From positions 163,579 through 227,578 of the forward strand of contig JAABSC010000003.1 in the NCBI GenBank assembly GCA_011390565.1: 64,000 nucleotides of DNA, written 5' to 3'. The stretch is from Thioalkalivibrio paradoxus. Its GTDB lineage: Bacteria > Pseudomonadota > Gammaproteobacteria > Ectothiorhodospirales > Ectothiorhodospiraceae. Positions 55,541-63,770 of the stretch are shown here, one piece after another (position 1 is the first letter of the stretch; every line of letters starts with the position of its first letter). Position numbers and translations under genes: made by a program. Below the pieces are notes generated by a model, which searched no databases, had not been told where the DNA came from, and saw nothing but the letters and a program-made list of their open reading frames with translations.

Positions 55541-56815
55541 TTAGTCGTTGAAGGAGAGTTGGTGTTGGGTCCAGGGTGCGGGGTCTTCGGCGACGTCGGC
55601 GACTGGGTGCAGTGCGCTCACGCGTACGCCCAGCAGTCGTAGCGGGCGATCGAGCGGTGCCCGGCGCAGGCACTCCCGGCTCGCGGCCAGCAGGCCGGCG
55701 GCATCGTTGAGCGGCTCGCGCAGCGTGTGGTCCCGGGTCAGCGTGCGGAAGTCCTCGTAGCGCAGCTTGATGCCGACCGTGCGCCCGCGCAGGCCCAGCG
55801 CCTGAAGATCGGCCGCGACCCGGTCGCACAGGGCCACCAGGATCCCGGTGAGCTCGGCACGGTCCTGGCGCGGATGCAGGTCGCGCTCGAAGGTCGTCTC
55901 GCGGCTGACCGACTTGCGCTCGGCCTGCGTCACCACCGGCCGCTCGTCCCGCCCGTGCGCGGCCGCGTGCAGCCAGGCGGCGTAGTTGCGCCCGAAGTGG
56001 GCCTGGAGCAGCCCGAGGTCCGCCCGGGCGAGATCACCGATGGTGTGAATGCCCAGGCTCTCGAGCCGCCGTGCCGACTTCGGCCCCACCCCATTGATCT
56101 TTGCGGCTGCCAGGGGCCAGACCCGCGCGACCAGATCCGCAGGGGCCACCACCGTCAGGCCATCCGGCTTGTCCAGTTCCGAGGCGATCTTCGCCAGCAG
56201 CTTGTTCGGCGCGAGGCCGATCGAGCAGGAAAGCCCCGTCGCCGAATGAACCGCTTCCTTGATCCTTCGGGCGATCCGCGCGGGTTCGGTGCCGAAGGCC
56301 GTCAGGTCGATGTAGATCTCGTCGATCCCCCGGTCCTCGATCTGCGGAGCAATCGCAGCCACCGCCCGCTTGAAGCGCGCCGAGTAGTCACGGTAGGCGG
56401 TGAAATCGGCCGGCAGCAGGAACGCATCCGGCGCCAGCCGGCCGGCCGTCATCAACCCCATGCCGGAGTGCACGCCCAGCGCGCGTGCCTCGTAGGTCGC
56501 GGTGGTCACCACGCCCCGCCCGCGATAGTCGCGCACCCGGGCGAACTGCAACGCACCGTCGTCACCCGCAACCGGAGCTTCCACGCGGCGACCACCGATC
56601 ACGACCGGCTGCCCGCGCAGTCGCGGGTAACGCAGCAGTTCCACGGATGCATAGAAGGCGTCCATGTCCAGGTGGGCAATACAGCGCTCGGGAAATATCA
56701 GATCCGTTGTCTCTCGTTGATGGCATTGATCACCGGATACGCGTGTGTCGCACCCTACGTTCGAGAAGGCAACCGGCGGTTTCTGAAAACCATCTACCGG
56801 AGCGGCCTTTACCAA
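55541..56815 (-). CDS. dinB: DNA polymerase IV with an aberrant N-terminus
   Basis: Y-family translesion polymerase. The catalytic HLDMDAFYASVELL, IEDRGIDEIYIDLT and SCSIGLAPNKLLAKIASELDKP motifs and the GVGPKSARRLESLGIHTIGDLA helix-hairpin-helix are intact; the C-terminus ends QLSF. The only in-frame ATG upstream of the catalytic domain lies 50 codons before it, and those first ~40 residues do not resemble DinB. They are antisense to a toxin fragment. No ATG, GTG or TTG exists in the normal start region, so the native start seems lost and the expressed start is uncertain. Confidence 0.85.
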   Translation of the reverse strand: MVKAAPVDGFQKPPVAFSNVGCDTRVSGDQCHQRETTDLIFPERCIAHLDMDAFYASVELLRYPRLRGQPVVIGGRRVEAPVAGDDGALQFARVRDYRGRGVVTTATYEARALGVHSGMGLMTAGRLAPDAFLLPADFTAYRDYSARFKRAVAAIAPQIEDRGIDEIYIDLTAFGTEPARIARRIKEAVHSATGLSCSIGLAPNKLLAKIASELDKPDGLTVVAPADLVARVWPLAAAKINGVGPKSARRLESLGIHTIGDLARADLGLLQAHFGRNYAAWLHAAAHGRDERPVVTQAERKSVSRETTFERDLHPRQDRAELTGILVALCDRVAADLQALGLRGRTVGIKLRYEDFRTLTRDHTLREPLNDAAGLLAASRECLRRAPLDRPLRLLGVRVSALHPVADVAEDPAPWTQHQLSFND

Positions 56816-56845
56816 AAAAGATACCTGTTGAGACGAGAAACATGA
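56720..56845 (+). pseudogene. 3' fragment of a toxin gene (antitoxin partner follows)
   Basis: About 41 residues (ITGYACVAPYVREGNRRFLKTIYRSGLYQKRYL) match the C-terminal part of the small toxins that precede CopG-like antitoxins of this type (pattern YxxxVPFVxEGxxxFLKTIxPSRKxTKKYL). The first ~50 residues are absent: upstream is dinB on the other strand. The stop overlaps the antitoxin ATG (ATGA), as in intact pairs. Confidence 0.6.
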
Positions 56846-57141
56846 AGAAAGGCAAGCACACGGGCCACGACGCGCCCTTCCTGGACGACGAGGAGCGTGC
56901 CGTGATCCAGGCCGCAGAACGTGGTGAGTTCGAGCCGGATCCCGAACCCTCAGCTCGTGTCGCCGAGTGGCAGGCCGAAGCCGCCGAAACCTCCAGGAAA
57001 AAGGCCATCACCGTCCGCCTCCAGGAGCATGACATCCAACGCATCAAGGCCATCGCGCTGCGCAAGGGCATGCCCTATCAGACCCTGATCAGCTCGATCA
57101 TTCACCAGTACGCCTCCGGAACACTGAAGGAATCGGACTGA
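56842..57141 (+). CDS. CopG/ribbon-helix-helix-like antitoxin, orphaned
   Basis: 99 residues. An acidic N-terminal half (FLDDEERAVIQAAERGEFEP) binds toxin in related proteins, and KKAITVRLQEHDIQRIKAIALRKGMPYQTLISSIIHQYASG is a ribbon-helix-helix-type DNA-binding end. It starts inside the toxin fragment's stop. Because the toxin is truncated it may be a harmless remnant or an autonomous DNA-binding protein. Confidence 0.75.
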   Translation: MKKGKHTGHDAPFLDDEERAVIQAAERGEFEPDPEPSARVAEWQAEAAETSRKKAITVRLQEHDIQRIKAIALRKGMPYQTLISSIIHQYASGTLKESD

Positions 57142-57218
57142 CGTTCCGGCGCCTGTGCCCCTTCTGGCGCCATCGCTGGTCACCGGGTCGCCTGGCCGGC
57201 ACGACCGGGCGTAATGCC

Positions 57219-57881
57219 CTATGCCGGCGGAGGACCGAACAGCCCTGCCAGCGACGGCGAGAGCACGAAATCGAACGACGCCGCCAGTTCCGCGACCGGA
57301 TCCTCGACCGGCTGGAACTCGGCCAGCAGCAGCGGACGCAGGTGCTCGGGCACCTGGCGGAACAGCATGTCGCCCTCGTTCAGCGGCTCCCCGGCCACGT
57401 AGATCTGTGTGACGAACGGAGTGTCGTTGGGCGGGAACACGGCCGCGTGAATGTGCGGCGTGCGCCCCGGATAGGGTACCGGCCGGATGGTCCGGAAGCG
57501 GTAGCGGCCCTCCTCGTCGGTGACCGTATGCCCGAAGCCCTGGAAATTCGGATCCTCGTCGGCCGCCTGGCGATCACGAGGGTGCCGGTAACGACCGTTC
57601 GCGTCGCATTGCCAGATCTCCACACGGACCCCGGCGAGCGGCCGCCCGTCCACCTCCGTCACGCGTCCGGAGAGGTCACTGATCTGCCCCGCAGCCCGTG
57701 CCGAACGGCCGTCCACCTGGGTCAGGTCGTTATCCTTGTGCAACGGGGGAATCACCGGGTAAAACGGCCCGGTCGCCTGCCCCGGGGTCAGCACGCGCTG
57801 GGCGGCTCCCAGCGGCAGCGACAGCAGCGCAGCACCTCCGCCCAGCACCAGCCGCCGGCGCAAATTCGCATGTCGGGACAT
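57219..57881 (-). CDS. Exported intradiol ring-cleavage dioxygenase-like protein
   Basis: 220 residues. A twin-arginine-like signal (RRRLVLGGGAALLSLPLGAA) leads, followed by the protocatechuate dioxygenase-type beta sandwich: GPFYPVIPPLHKDNDL, SGRVTEVDGRPLAGVRVEIWQCDANGRYRH and YPGRTPHIHAAVF with iron-ligand type His and Tyr. Exported family members are often assigned only loosely, so a catechol substrate is not assured. The start MSRHANLRRR was chosen over an ATG six codons earlier. Confidence 0.83.
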   Translation of the reverse strand: MSRHANLRRRLVLGGGAALLSLPLGAAQRVLTPGQATGPFYPVIPPLHKDNDLTQVDGRSARAAGQISDLSGRVTEVDGRPLAGVRVEIWQCDANGRYRHPRDRQAADEDPNFQGFGHTVTDEEGRYRFRTIRPVPYPGRTPHIHAAVFPPNDTPFVTQIYVAGEPLNEGDMLFRQVPEHLRPLLLAEFQPVEDPVAELAASFDFVLSPSLAGLFGPPPA

Positions 57882-58061
57882 CGAACCCCTCCGAAACAAT
57901 GGATCACGCGAATACGACCCTCTCGAGGCCCCAGCCGTTCCATCCCACCAGCCGTTCGGACGGCGGAAAAAAAGGACGGAGGGATTACTCTTTATTCCTC
58001 CCGCCTCTTTTTCGATGGGTGCTATTCTCCAGATTCACCCGGAAGAAGCGCGGGACCCGAG

Positions 58062-58682
58062 ATGGAACCGGTCGTCGTCATCGACTTCGAAACCACTGGC
58101 CTGTCACCGGATCACGGTGCACGAGCCACGGAAATCGCCGCCGTCCTGGTTCGTAACGGACAGGTTGTCGATCGCTACCAGAGCCTGATGAATGCAGGAC
58201 AGCGGATTCCTCCCTTCATTCAGAGCCTGACGGGGATTACCAACAGCATGATTCGAACAGCGCCGCCCGCCGCGCAGGTCATGGCAGAGGTTGCGGATTT
58301 CGTCGGTGACTACCCACTCGTTGCCCACAACGCGTCGTTCGATCGGAAGTTCTGGCAGGCCGAACTCGCGCGCATCGGCTACCAGGCGCAGCGCACCTTC
58401 GTCTGCTCGATGCTGGTCGCACGCCGGGTCCTTCCGGGAGCTCCCAACCACAAACTCGGGACGCTGGCCACCTACGCACGCCTTCCTGCGACCGGCCGCC
58501 ACCACCGCGCGCTGGCGGATGCCGAGATGGCCGCCCACCTGACACTCTTCCTGGAGCGCAGGCTCGCGGAGCAGTTCCGACTGGGTGCGGTATCGTATGA
58601 ACTGCTTCAGCGGATCCAACGTGCTTCGCGATCTCGGCTCTCCGAGTGTGCACAAGAATATTCTCCTGTGCCGCAGCGCTGA
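58062..58682 (+). CDS. DnaQ-like 3'-5' exonuclease
   Basis: 206 residues with the DEDDh exonuclease motifs: Exo I VIDFETTG (D8, E10), Exo II HNASFD and Exo III HHRALADAE. The domain occupies about residues 1-170. It is a stand-alone exonuclease rather than polymerase III epsilon, which is longer. The C-terminal ~30 residues are basic. The nearby 58-kb start is the ATG following ACCCGAG. Confidence 0.85.
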   Translation: MEPVVVIDFETTGLSPDHGARATEIAAVLVRNGQVVDRYQSLMNAGQRIPPFIQSLTGITNSMIRTAPPAAQVMAEVADFVGDYPLVAHNASFDRKFWQAELARIGYQAQRTFVCSMLVARRVLPGAPNHKLGTLATYARLPATGRHHRALADAEMAAHLTLFLERRLAEQFRLGAVSYELLQRIQRASRSRLSECAQEYSPVPQR

Positions 58683-58848
58683 CCCCCGGCTGCTGCGCCG
58701 GGCGCAGACGACGGTAGCGGATCAAGTCCCCGGTCATGCACTGGGGAGACCGAGTTCCCGAAGAAGGTACGCCAGTCGCTCCTATTTTCCGGGAGATGCG
58801 TCGGGGTACGATCCGGCGCATGTTCCACCACAAACCAGGGTGACCGAG

Positions 58849-59016
58849 GTGGGCAACGAGACCAGGACGACCGATGCAAGCCCAAACCCGGAGCCGTTCG
58901 ATCTCGCCCGCTTCCTGGCAGCCCAGGATCCAATCCATGCGGATGCACTGGGCGAGATCCGGTCAGGCCGCAAGCGGAGCCACTGGATGGGGGAACGGGG
59001 AAGCCACGGCGGATGA
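58849..59016 (+). pseudogene. Truncated DUF1810 protein (N-terminal fragment)
   Basis: 55 residues from a GTG start. PFDLARFLAAQDPIHADALGEIRSGRKRSHWM closely fits the DUF1810 N-terminus, which should continue with WFVFPQ. After SHWM the reading ends in GERGSHGG and a stop overlapping the next ATG. A deletion joined it to the region before the methyltransferase fragment. Confidence 0.65.
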
Positions 59017-59234
59017 CCGATACGGTCGGCTACTGCAACCGGAATGCCGCGCGGTATGTCGCGGACACCGTGGAGGCCGACCTGTCGGCGCTGCACCGGC
59101 GGTTCGTGGCGCAGGTGCCGGCGGGCGGGTTCATCCTGGATGGCGGCTGCGGGTCGGGGCGGGACAGCTACACCTTTCTGCAGCAGGGGTATCGGGTACG
59201 TGCCTTCGATGCCGCGACCGAACTCGCCCGTCGC
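59013..59234 (+). pseudogene. Class I SAM-methyltransferase, 5' fragment
   Basis: About 73 residues beginning MTDTVGYCNRNAARYVADTV. The SAM-binding motif I is ILDGGCGSGRDS, followed by GYRVRAFDAATELAR, then the similarity ends in Arg/Ser/Pro-rich read-through. A full enzyme needs about 130 further residues. The break falls at a run of GCCCGTC repeats shared with the Nudix fragment. Confidence 0.65.
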
Positions 59235-59604
59235 CCGTCGCGCGCCCGGTCAGCACCTGGAAGGGCATTGGGAACTGCCAGGCGGAAAGGTGGAACCGGG
59301 AGAATCGCTGGAGGTTGCTCTCCAGCGCGAGTGGCTCGAAGAACTGGGGCTCGTGGTTTCCGTGGGGGAAGAACTGGCCGGAACCGTGTACCACCACGAT
59401 CGTGGCAGCATCACGTGGATTGCCCTGGCCACCACGACCTCCGGTGAGGTCACGCATATGATCGTTCACGATGCTGTCGAATGGTTCGCAGCCGAAGAGA
59501 CCGCCGACATATTCTTGGCTCCGGCGGACGTCCCGTTGCTGACATCGGTCTGGGTGACCCAGAGGACGGTTATCGGAACACCTCGTCCAGCGTCGATACG
59601 GTGA
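59226..59604 (+). pseudogene. Nudix hydrolase (MutT-like), missing its N-terminus
   Basis: About 125 residues. The complete Nudix box GKVEPGESLEVALQREWLEELGL (G-x5-E-x7-REUxEExGU) and downstream MutT-like strands are present. The first ~15-20 residues and a start codon are missing; the frame opens with VARRAPGQHLEGHWELPGG. It overlaps the methyltransferase fragment in another frame. Confidence 0.65.
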
Positions 59605-60496
59605 GCACACGCTCGGACCAACGCAGCAACGTATCGGCATCCGCAGATTCCACTTGTGCGTGGGCGCTCTGGGGCAGAACTCCGAAGCGCAAGGTCAGCA
59701 GCCGCAGCAGCACCTGCGCTTCACCCTGCCGGATACCCCGCTCCACACCCTTCTCAATGCCCTGCTCGAGGCCCTTCTCAAGACCCTGTTCCAGTCCCTG
59801 CGCAATGAATCGCTCGGCGAATCCGGTCATGCGTGCAACCTCCTCCGGGTACCGCTGGCGGTAGACGATGTGTTCATTCTCGTCCAGCGCCGCGTAGATG
59901 TCGATGAAATCCAGATACTTGAGCTGCCGCTCCGGATCCGGCTCCAGGTCTGCCAATCCGCGCACCGCAGCAGCATAAACCTCGAGCTTCTCTTCCGGAG
60001 CGTACGCCATGTTCGGCAAATTCAGACGAGCCACCAGATTGCTGCTCTGGAAATGCTCCCGGGCCGGAATCCGCGGTAGCGAATAGGCCAGGAACCGGAA
60101 GTCGAGATACGCCGCGCTGTCCCCACCGAGCGTCAGTTGCTCCGGAAAGTCCCCCGCGTGCAGAAACACCACCACCGGAACGACCCGCTGCGTTTCCAGC
60201 AACTCCGAGAGATCCAGGCAGTAATGCGCAAGGCGGTGGATCGAGAACCGGGCCGGTTCCGTTTCCTCCTCGATCACGAACAAAATGGCCTCGCGCCGGC
60301 CGTCCGGCCACTCCACGAGAAGAGGAACGTCCAGTTCCCGGAAGCGCTCACCGAGCCGTTCCTGCAGCTGCTCCTGGCGCACCGGAGTCACGCGCGCCTC
60401 GGCGTCGATTGCCCGCGCTTCTCCAGCCGCAAAGAGCGCTATGGCCTCGCGGGGGTAGTCGAGAATGAGATTCTTGAAGTTCTGGTCGTGCGTCAT
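59570..60496 (-). CDS. Rpn-family (PD-(D/E)XK) putative nuclease/transposase
   Basis: 308 residues. N-terminal NFKNLILDYPREAIALFAAGEA, the nuclease core with LLVEWPDGRREAILFVIEEETEP, and a C-terminal EQGLEKGLEQGIEKGVERGIRQGEAQVLLRLLTLRFG of DUF4351/RpnC type are all visible. A repeat-rich helical part (GLEQGLEKGLEQGIEKG) probably forms a coiled coil. Such proteins promote recombination or are transposase relatives. AAGGAGG precedes the ATG. Confidence 0.85.
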   Translation of the reverse strand: MTHDQNFKNLILDYPREAIALFAAGEARAIDAEARVTPVRQEQLQERLGERFRELDVPLLVEWPDGRREAILFVIEEETEPARFSIHRLAHYCLDLSELLETQRVVPVVVFLHAGDFPEQLTLGGDSAAYLDFRFLAYSLPRIPAREHFQSSNLVARLNLPNMAYAPEEKLEVYAAAVRGLADLEPDPERQLKYLDFIDIYAALDENEHIVYRQRYPEEVARMTGFAERFIAQGLEQGLEKGLEQGIEKGVERGIRQGEAQVLLRLLTLRFGVLPQSAHAQVESADADTLLRWSERVLTVSTLDEVFR

Positions 60497-60625
60497 GCAC
60501 CGGGGCCCTCCTTCCTTGGCGGGATACGCAAATCGTACCCTTTACGGTTGCAACTGCCAACGCCCGCCCTGGCATCGGCACGAACAGTTGCACCCTGCCC
60601 TGCAGTCCGCGCCGGACCCAAGCCA

Positions 60626-61411
60626 CTACCCCACTCCCTGCGTCACTCGGCATTTCGGGTAACTGGAGCAACCCCAGAAGCGCTGCCCGGAACGCCCGCC
60701 GCGGCGCACGGTGCGAATCACCATGGCGCTGCCGCAGGCTGGACAGATCCGATCTGCAGTCGGGTCCGCGCGCTTCTGCAGGTGGGCGACATGGTCCCGA
60801 TGCGTCTGGGCCGAAGGCGCCAGCCGCCCGGACTCCAACAGGGAAATGAATGCACGCACGTCGTATTCCGAGAACACCGTTTCGCGAAAGGATCGTATGT
60901 ACCGGACATAGCCCACCCCGCGTGTAACGTTCCCCGGCATCGCGGTTTTAAGCGTGGCGCCCCCCACGAAAACGACGACCGAGTGCACCGTCTCGGCCGG
61001 AATGCCAAGCGTCTCTTCTACCGCTTTCGCGTGTTTGTAATTCTGACGCAGGGGATTCTGAAACCGGAACGTCTTCCGAAAGATCTTCTGGGTCCACTGC
61101 GATTGCTGCTCGCCGCCGAAGATCCAGCCACGCATGTTCTTGGTCTCGATCACGAACACGCCGTACGGCGACACGATCACGTGGTCGATCTGGGTGGTGC
61201 CGTCGCGGGTTCGCAGCGTGACATTGTGGAGCGCCTGATAGGTCTCCCGATCCAGCATCAACCGGGCAACCGCGCGAACCTGCAGTTCCCCCAGAAAACC
61301 CTTCACGGCCGGGAGGGCCAGCAACCCAAGCAGAAACGCCAATGCCGCAGGCAGCGCGTACAGCCACCAAACCTGGGAGAAGGCCTGCAGAACCGTCGCG
61401 GTCAGGTCCAC
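60626..61411 (-). CDS. NERD-domain protein with topoisomerase-type zinc finger
   Basis: 261 residues, GTG start. A membrane helix (WWLYALPAALAFLLGLLALPAV) leads to a NERD nuclease-related domain: TTQIDHVIVSPYGVFVIETKNMRGWI, and QNYKHAKAVEETLG. The C-terminus has a four-Cys finger (CPACGS ... FWGCSSYPKC) as in topoisomerase I. Probably a membrane-associated DNA-binding nuclease relative; the role is not known. Confidence 0.83.
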   Translation of the reverse strand: MDLTATVLQAFSQVWWLYALPAALAFLLGLLALPAVKGFLGELQVRAVARLMLDRETYQALHNVTLRTRDGTTQIDHVIVSPYGVFVIETKNMRGWIFGGEQQSQWTQKIFRKTFRFQNPLRQNYKHAKAVEETLGIPAETVHSVVVFVGGATLKTAMPGNVTRGVGYVRYIRSFRETVFSEYDVRAFISLLESGRLAPSAQTHRDHVAHLQKRADPTADRICPACGSAMVIRTVRRGGRSGQRFWGCSSYPKCRVTQGVG

Positions 61412-61440
61412 CGCAAGCCCCTAGCGCACGACAAGGTGGT

Positions 61441-61950
61441 TCAATCCCTGCTCCGAGCGGCCTGCAACTCAGCGAGGTCGGCACAGGCCTTGTCACGCTC
61501 AGCGATCGCCTGTCGATCACCAGACCCCAATGCCGCCGAGATCGCGACGTTGCAGCGCTGCCGGGCGCGGGCCAGCTCATCGCTCTGCTCCGCCGCAGAT
61601 ATGCTGGCCCGCGTGGGCTGAAATGAAACCGCTGCATTGCAGTACATGTTGCGGGTTTTGGCGACACGCCAGTCACCCGCTTCGGTCGAGGCCAGAGAGT
61701 CACAGAGTTCCCGGAACATGGCCTGCGCCTCGATTGTGCACGCGGAAAACTCCCGCAGGTCGCCCCGCTTCGACGCACAAACGCTTGGGTGCCGAACCTG
61801 CCAGAGCTGGTACTGAAAATCGACGAGCGTTCCCTGATAGTCGATCCGCTCCGCCCGAATCTCAGTCCCCAGCGATTCCTGCATGTGCCGATGCGTCACG
61901 TTGGCGACGGAATCCAGGTATGCGCCGAAAAGAATACCGATTGGGTCCAT
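61441..61950 (-). CDS. Hypothetical protein of unknown function
   Basis: 169 residues if started at MDPIGILFG, which has GGGAGGG close upstream. Cysteines are numerous (CASKRGD, SACTIEA, LCDSL, YCNAAV, RCNVAI, KACADL), and two duplicated-looking ends carry the pattern RxC(N)...AxxxxxR. No family recognised. It lies between the NERD gene and the lipoprotein gene on the same strand. Confidence 0.5.
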   Translation of the reverse strand: MDPIGILFGAYLDSVANVTHRHMQESLGTEIRAERIDYQGTLVDFQYQLWQVRHPSVCASKRGDLREFSACTIEAQAMFRELCDSLASTEAGDWRVAKTRNMYCNAAVSFQPTRASISAAEQSDELARARQRCNVAISAALGSGDRQAIAERDKACADLAELQAARSRD

Positions 61951-62017
61951 CATCCCTCCCTGGAACATTGCCACTCTTCCGACCAAAACCAATCGGCCGG
62001 ACCCCTGTTACCGCAAC

Positions 62018-62072
62018 GAGCGCAATGGCGTCGCGCGGGTACTCGAGGATGCATTCATTCTCGTCCAACGCA
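62018..62072 (-). pseudogene. Scrambled fragment of an Rpn-family gene
   Basis: About 18 codons read ALDENECILEYPRDAIAL. They join the internal ALDENEHI motif and the N-terminal ILDYPREAIAL motif of the Rpn gene at 59570-60496, but in reverse order. DNA identity to each parent segment is high (for example TTCATTCTCGTCCA is shared). It lies in the short gap between the hypothetical gene and the lipoprotein. Confidence 0.55.
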
Positions 62073-62075
62073 TCC

Positions 62076-62693
62076 TCACTGGATGCCCAGCATCCGGAAC
62101 ACGACCCCCGGCGAATCGTACACATCGAACGGAACGGCACCGGTCAGTGACGGTTCGGAACGAAGCTCCGCGCCGGCGGCGATCTTGGCCCCGGAGAACG
62201 GCGTTACGGCGTTGCAGGTCACGTTCAGCAGCCTTGAACCAAGGGAATACCGGCCCTGCCCACTCCACCCGTCGTCTCGGAATGTCCCATCCAGATTCAC
62301 ACGGACATCGTAGATATCGCCGTCGAACCGATCGCGCAGCGTGGCCGACTCCTCGAGCGAGAACGTGGAGTCACTGCGTACGCGTCCTGATTGACTGGCA
62401 TCGAGGATGTCGACACCCAACAGATTTGCGAGGGCATCGGCGGAGAAGGTCAGGCTCTGTACCGTAATGGCGTTCCCGCTCTGGGTCACCCGAACCACCT
62501 CGCTGGATCCGTCCGCCACAAACCTGGAACCGTCCGTGCAATCGACCGTAAAGCTCGACACAGAGAAGACGTAGTCACCGGCGACATTCGGCGCGGAACC
62601 ACCGTCACCGCCACCCCCACAGGCGGCGACCAACAGAACCACGACCCCCGAAATCCCCAAGGCGCCTAGAACGTTTTGCAAATACAAATTCAT
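62076..62693 (-). CDS. Lipoprotein, hypothetical
   Basis: 205 residues. The lipobox VAAC (LLVAACGGGG) directs lipid attachment at about Cys25. The mature part is beta-rich with repeated short strands (DYVFSVSSFTVDCTDGSRF, VVRVTQSGNAITVQSLTF) and two further cysteines. A GGGGAG site lies ahead of MNLYLQNVL; the frame opens 19 codons earlier. No function known. Confidence 0.7.
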   Translation of the reverse strand: MNLYLQNVLGALGISGVVVLLVAACGGGGDGGSAPNVAGDYVFSVSSFTVDCTDGSRFVADGSSEVVRVTQSGNAITVQSLTFSADALANLLGVDILDASQSGRVRSDSTFSLEESATLRDRFDGDIYDVRVNLDGTFRDDGWSGQGRYSLGSRLLNVTCNAVTPFSGAKIAAGAELRSEPSLTGAVPFDVYDSPGVVFRMLGIQ

Positions 62694-63427
62694 ACGATTC
62701 TCCCCATTCTGAGTGGCTCCGGGAACCGGCCCCATATCCGACCATAACACGATTTAAATGATTGTTTTTGATCGATTTGGACGGTTCGTAAAGATGGTCC
62801 AAGAGCCTGTCCTGGCAGGCCGCCATGCAGAGCGTAAACCGGGCGCAGGCTCAGAGAGTGAGCCAGTAGAGCGAAAATGCGGAATGCATCCGGCAAGAAG
62901 CTCTCGAGTCGAGAGGACGGGTCGCGGTATGTAGCCGCACGGCGCCCAGAATCTAGTGGAGTCAAGCGGCGGTTATCGGCCCTGAGCGGACTCCGGTGTC
63001 ACGCTGATGGCCCGGCCCCTCTCCCGCCTCGCCGGCAACACCCCGCGCGTGGTACTTGCTGTTTTGGCGCCAACCCCCTATGAAAGCGTCAGGTTGACTC
63101 GGGGCTTGGCGCAACGGGACGCCACACGTGCGATGAATGCAGCCGTCTCCTGAGCCACAATTGATCAGCGCAGACCATGACGCTTGATCGCCTTAGGCTG
63201 TTCGATGCAGGCGCATGAATCGCGCCCGGCCCTCGTAGGCCGAGCAAGCATCGTGCTCGACGCCGATGACACCTACGAGAGAGGCGGCTTTGAAATATGT
63301 TGCAGTCCCTGATCCGTCCCCGCTGGCTGGTCGTTTAGGGTCGTAACCTACCATCGGTCCACCGCTTCGCTTCTAGACGCCTCTCGGAGCGCAGTCCGGC
63401 GCCAACGGATGGTCCCTACTCGGAAGG
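62694..63427. other. 734-bp region without a convincing gene
   Basis: Below-average GC and no sustained open frame with normal codon bias. On the minus strand 62785-62965, the reading SSRLESFLPDAFRIFALLA faintly resembles the C-terminal end of IS4-type transposases, too weak for a call. No tRNA, palindromic core or CRISPR-like repeat is seen. Confidence 0.5.
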
Positions 63428-63733
63428 TCAGAGAAAATGGAAGCTCGCGATGCAAGCCACCGCGAAGATCAGCGCAAACCACCGGATGACTTTGGCAATC
63501 CTGATCTCTTGCGCGAGAAGTTCGTCGCCCGTCAGACCCTCGAGCTTCGGGCGATTGAATCTCCCATAACGTTGGCCGGCCAGTTGAAAAGCGACGAGCA
63601 GCACCGGAAGCCCGATCGCCGGACCGATGAAAGGAAAAAATCGATGCAGCTGTGCGCCATAAGCGATCACGCCAATGACGAACAACAGGCCGATCTGATA
63701 TCCGATGCGCTTGGCCTTTGCCTGCTTGTCCAT
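63428..63733 (-). CDS. Small membrane protein, hypothetical
   Basis: 101 residues with three hydrophobic segments (IGYQIGLLFVIGVIAYGAQL, FIGPAIGLPVLLVAFQLAG and VIRWFALIFAVACIASF) and charged loops. No family recognised. Ribosome-binding site weak. It is divergent from the gene at the window end. Confidence 0.55.
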   Translation of the reverse strand: MDKQAKAKRIGYQIGLLFVIGVIAYGAQLHRFFPFIGPAIGLPVLLVAFQLAGQRYGRFNRPKLEGLTGDELLAQEIRIAKVIRWFALIFAVACIASFHFL

Positions 63734-63770
63734 GGTTAGCTAAGGTCCCGGTTCCGAGGGGGGGGGTTGC

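Noticed and set aside
57960..58020. GGAGG/CCTCC stem with poly-A and poly-T flanks upstream of the exonuclease
   Set aside because: It precedes rather than follows genes on both strands, and the stem is short, so a terminator call was not justified.
62785..62965. Possible IS4 transposase C-terminus on the minus strand
   Set aside because: Only a short weak resemblance without the DDE signature or terminal inverted repeats.
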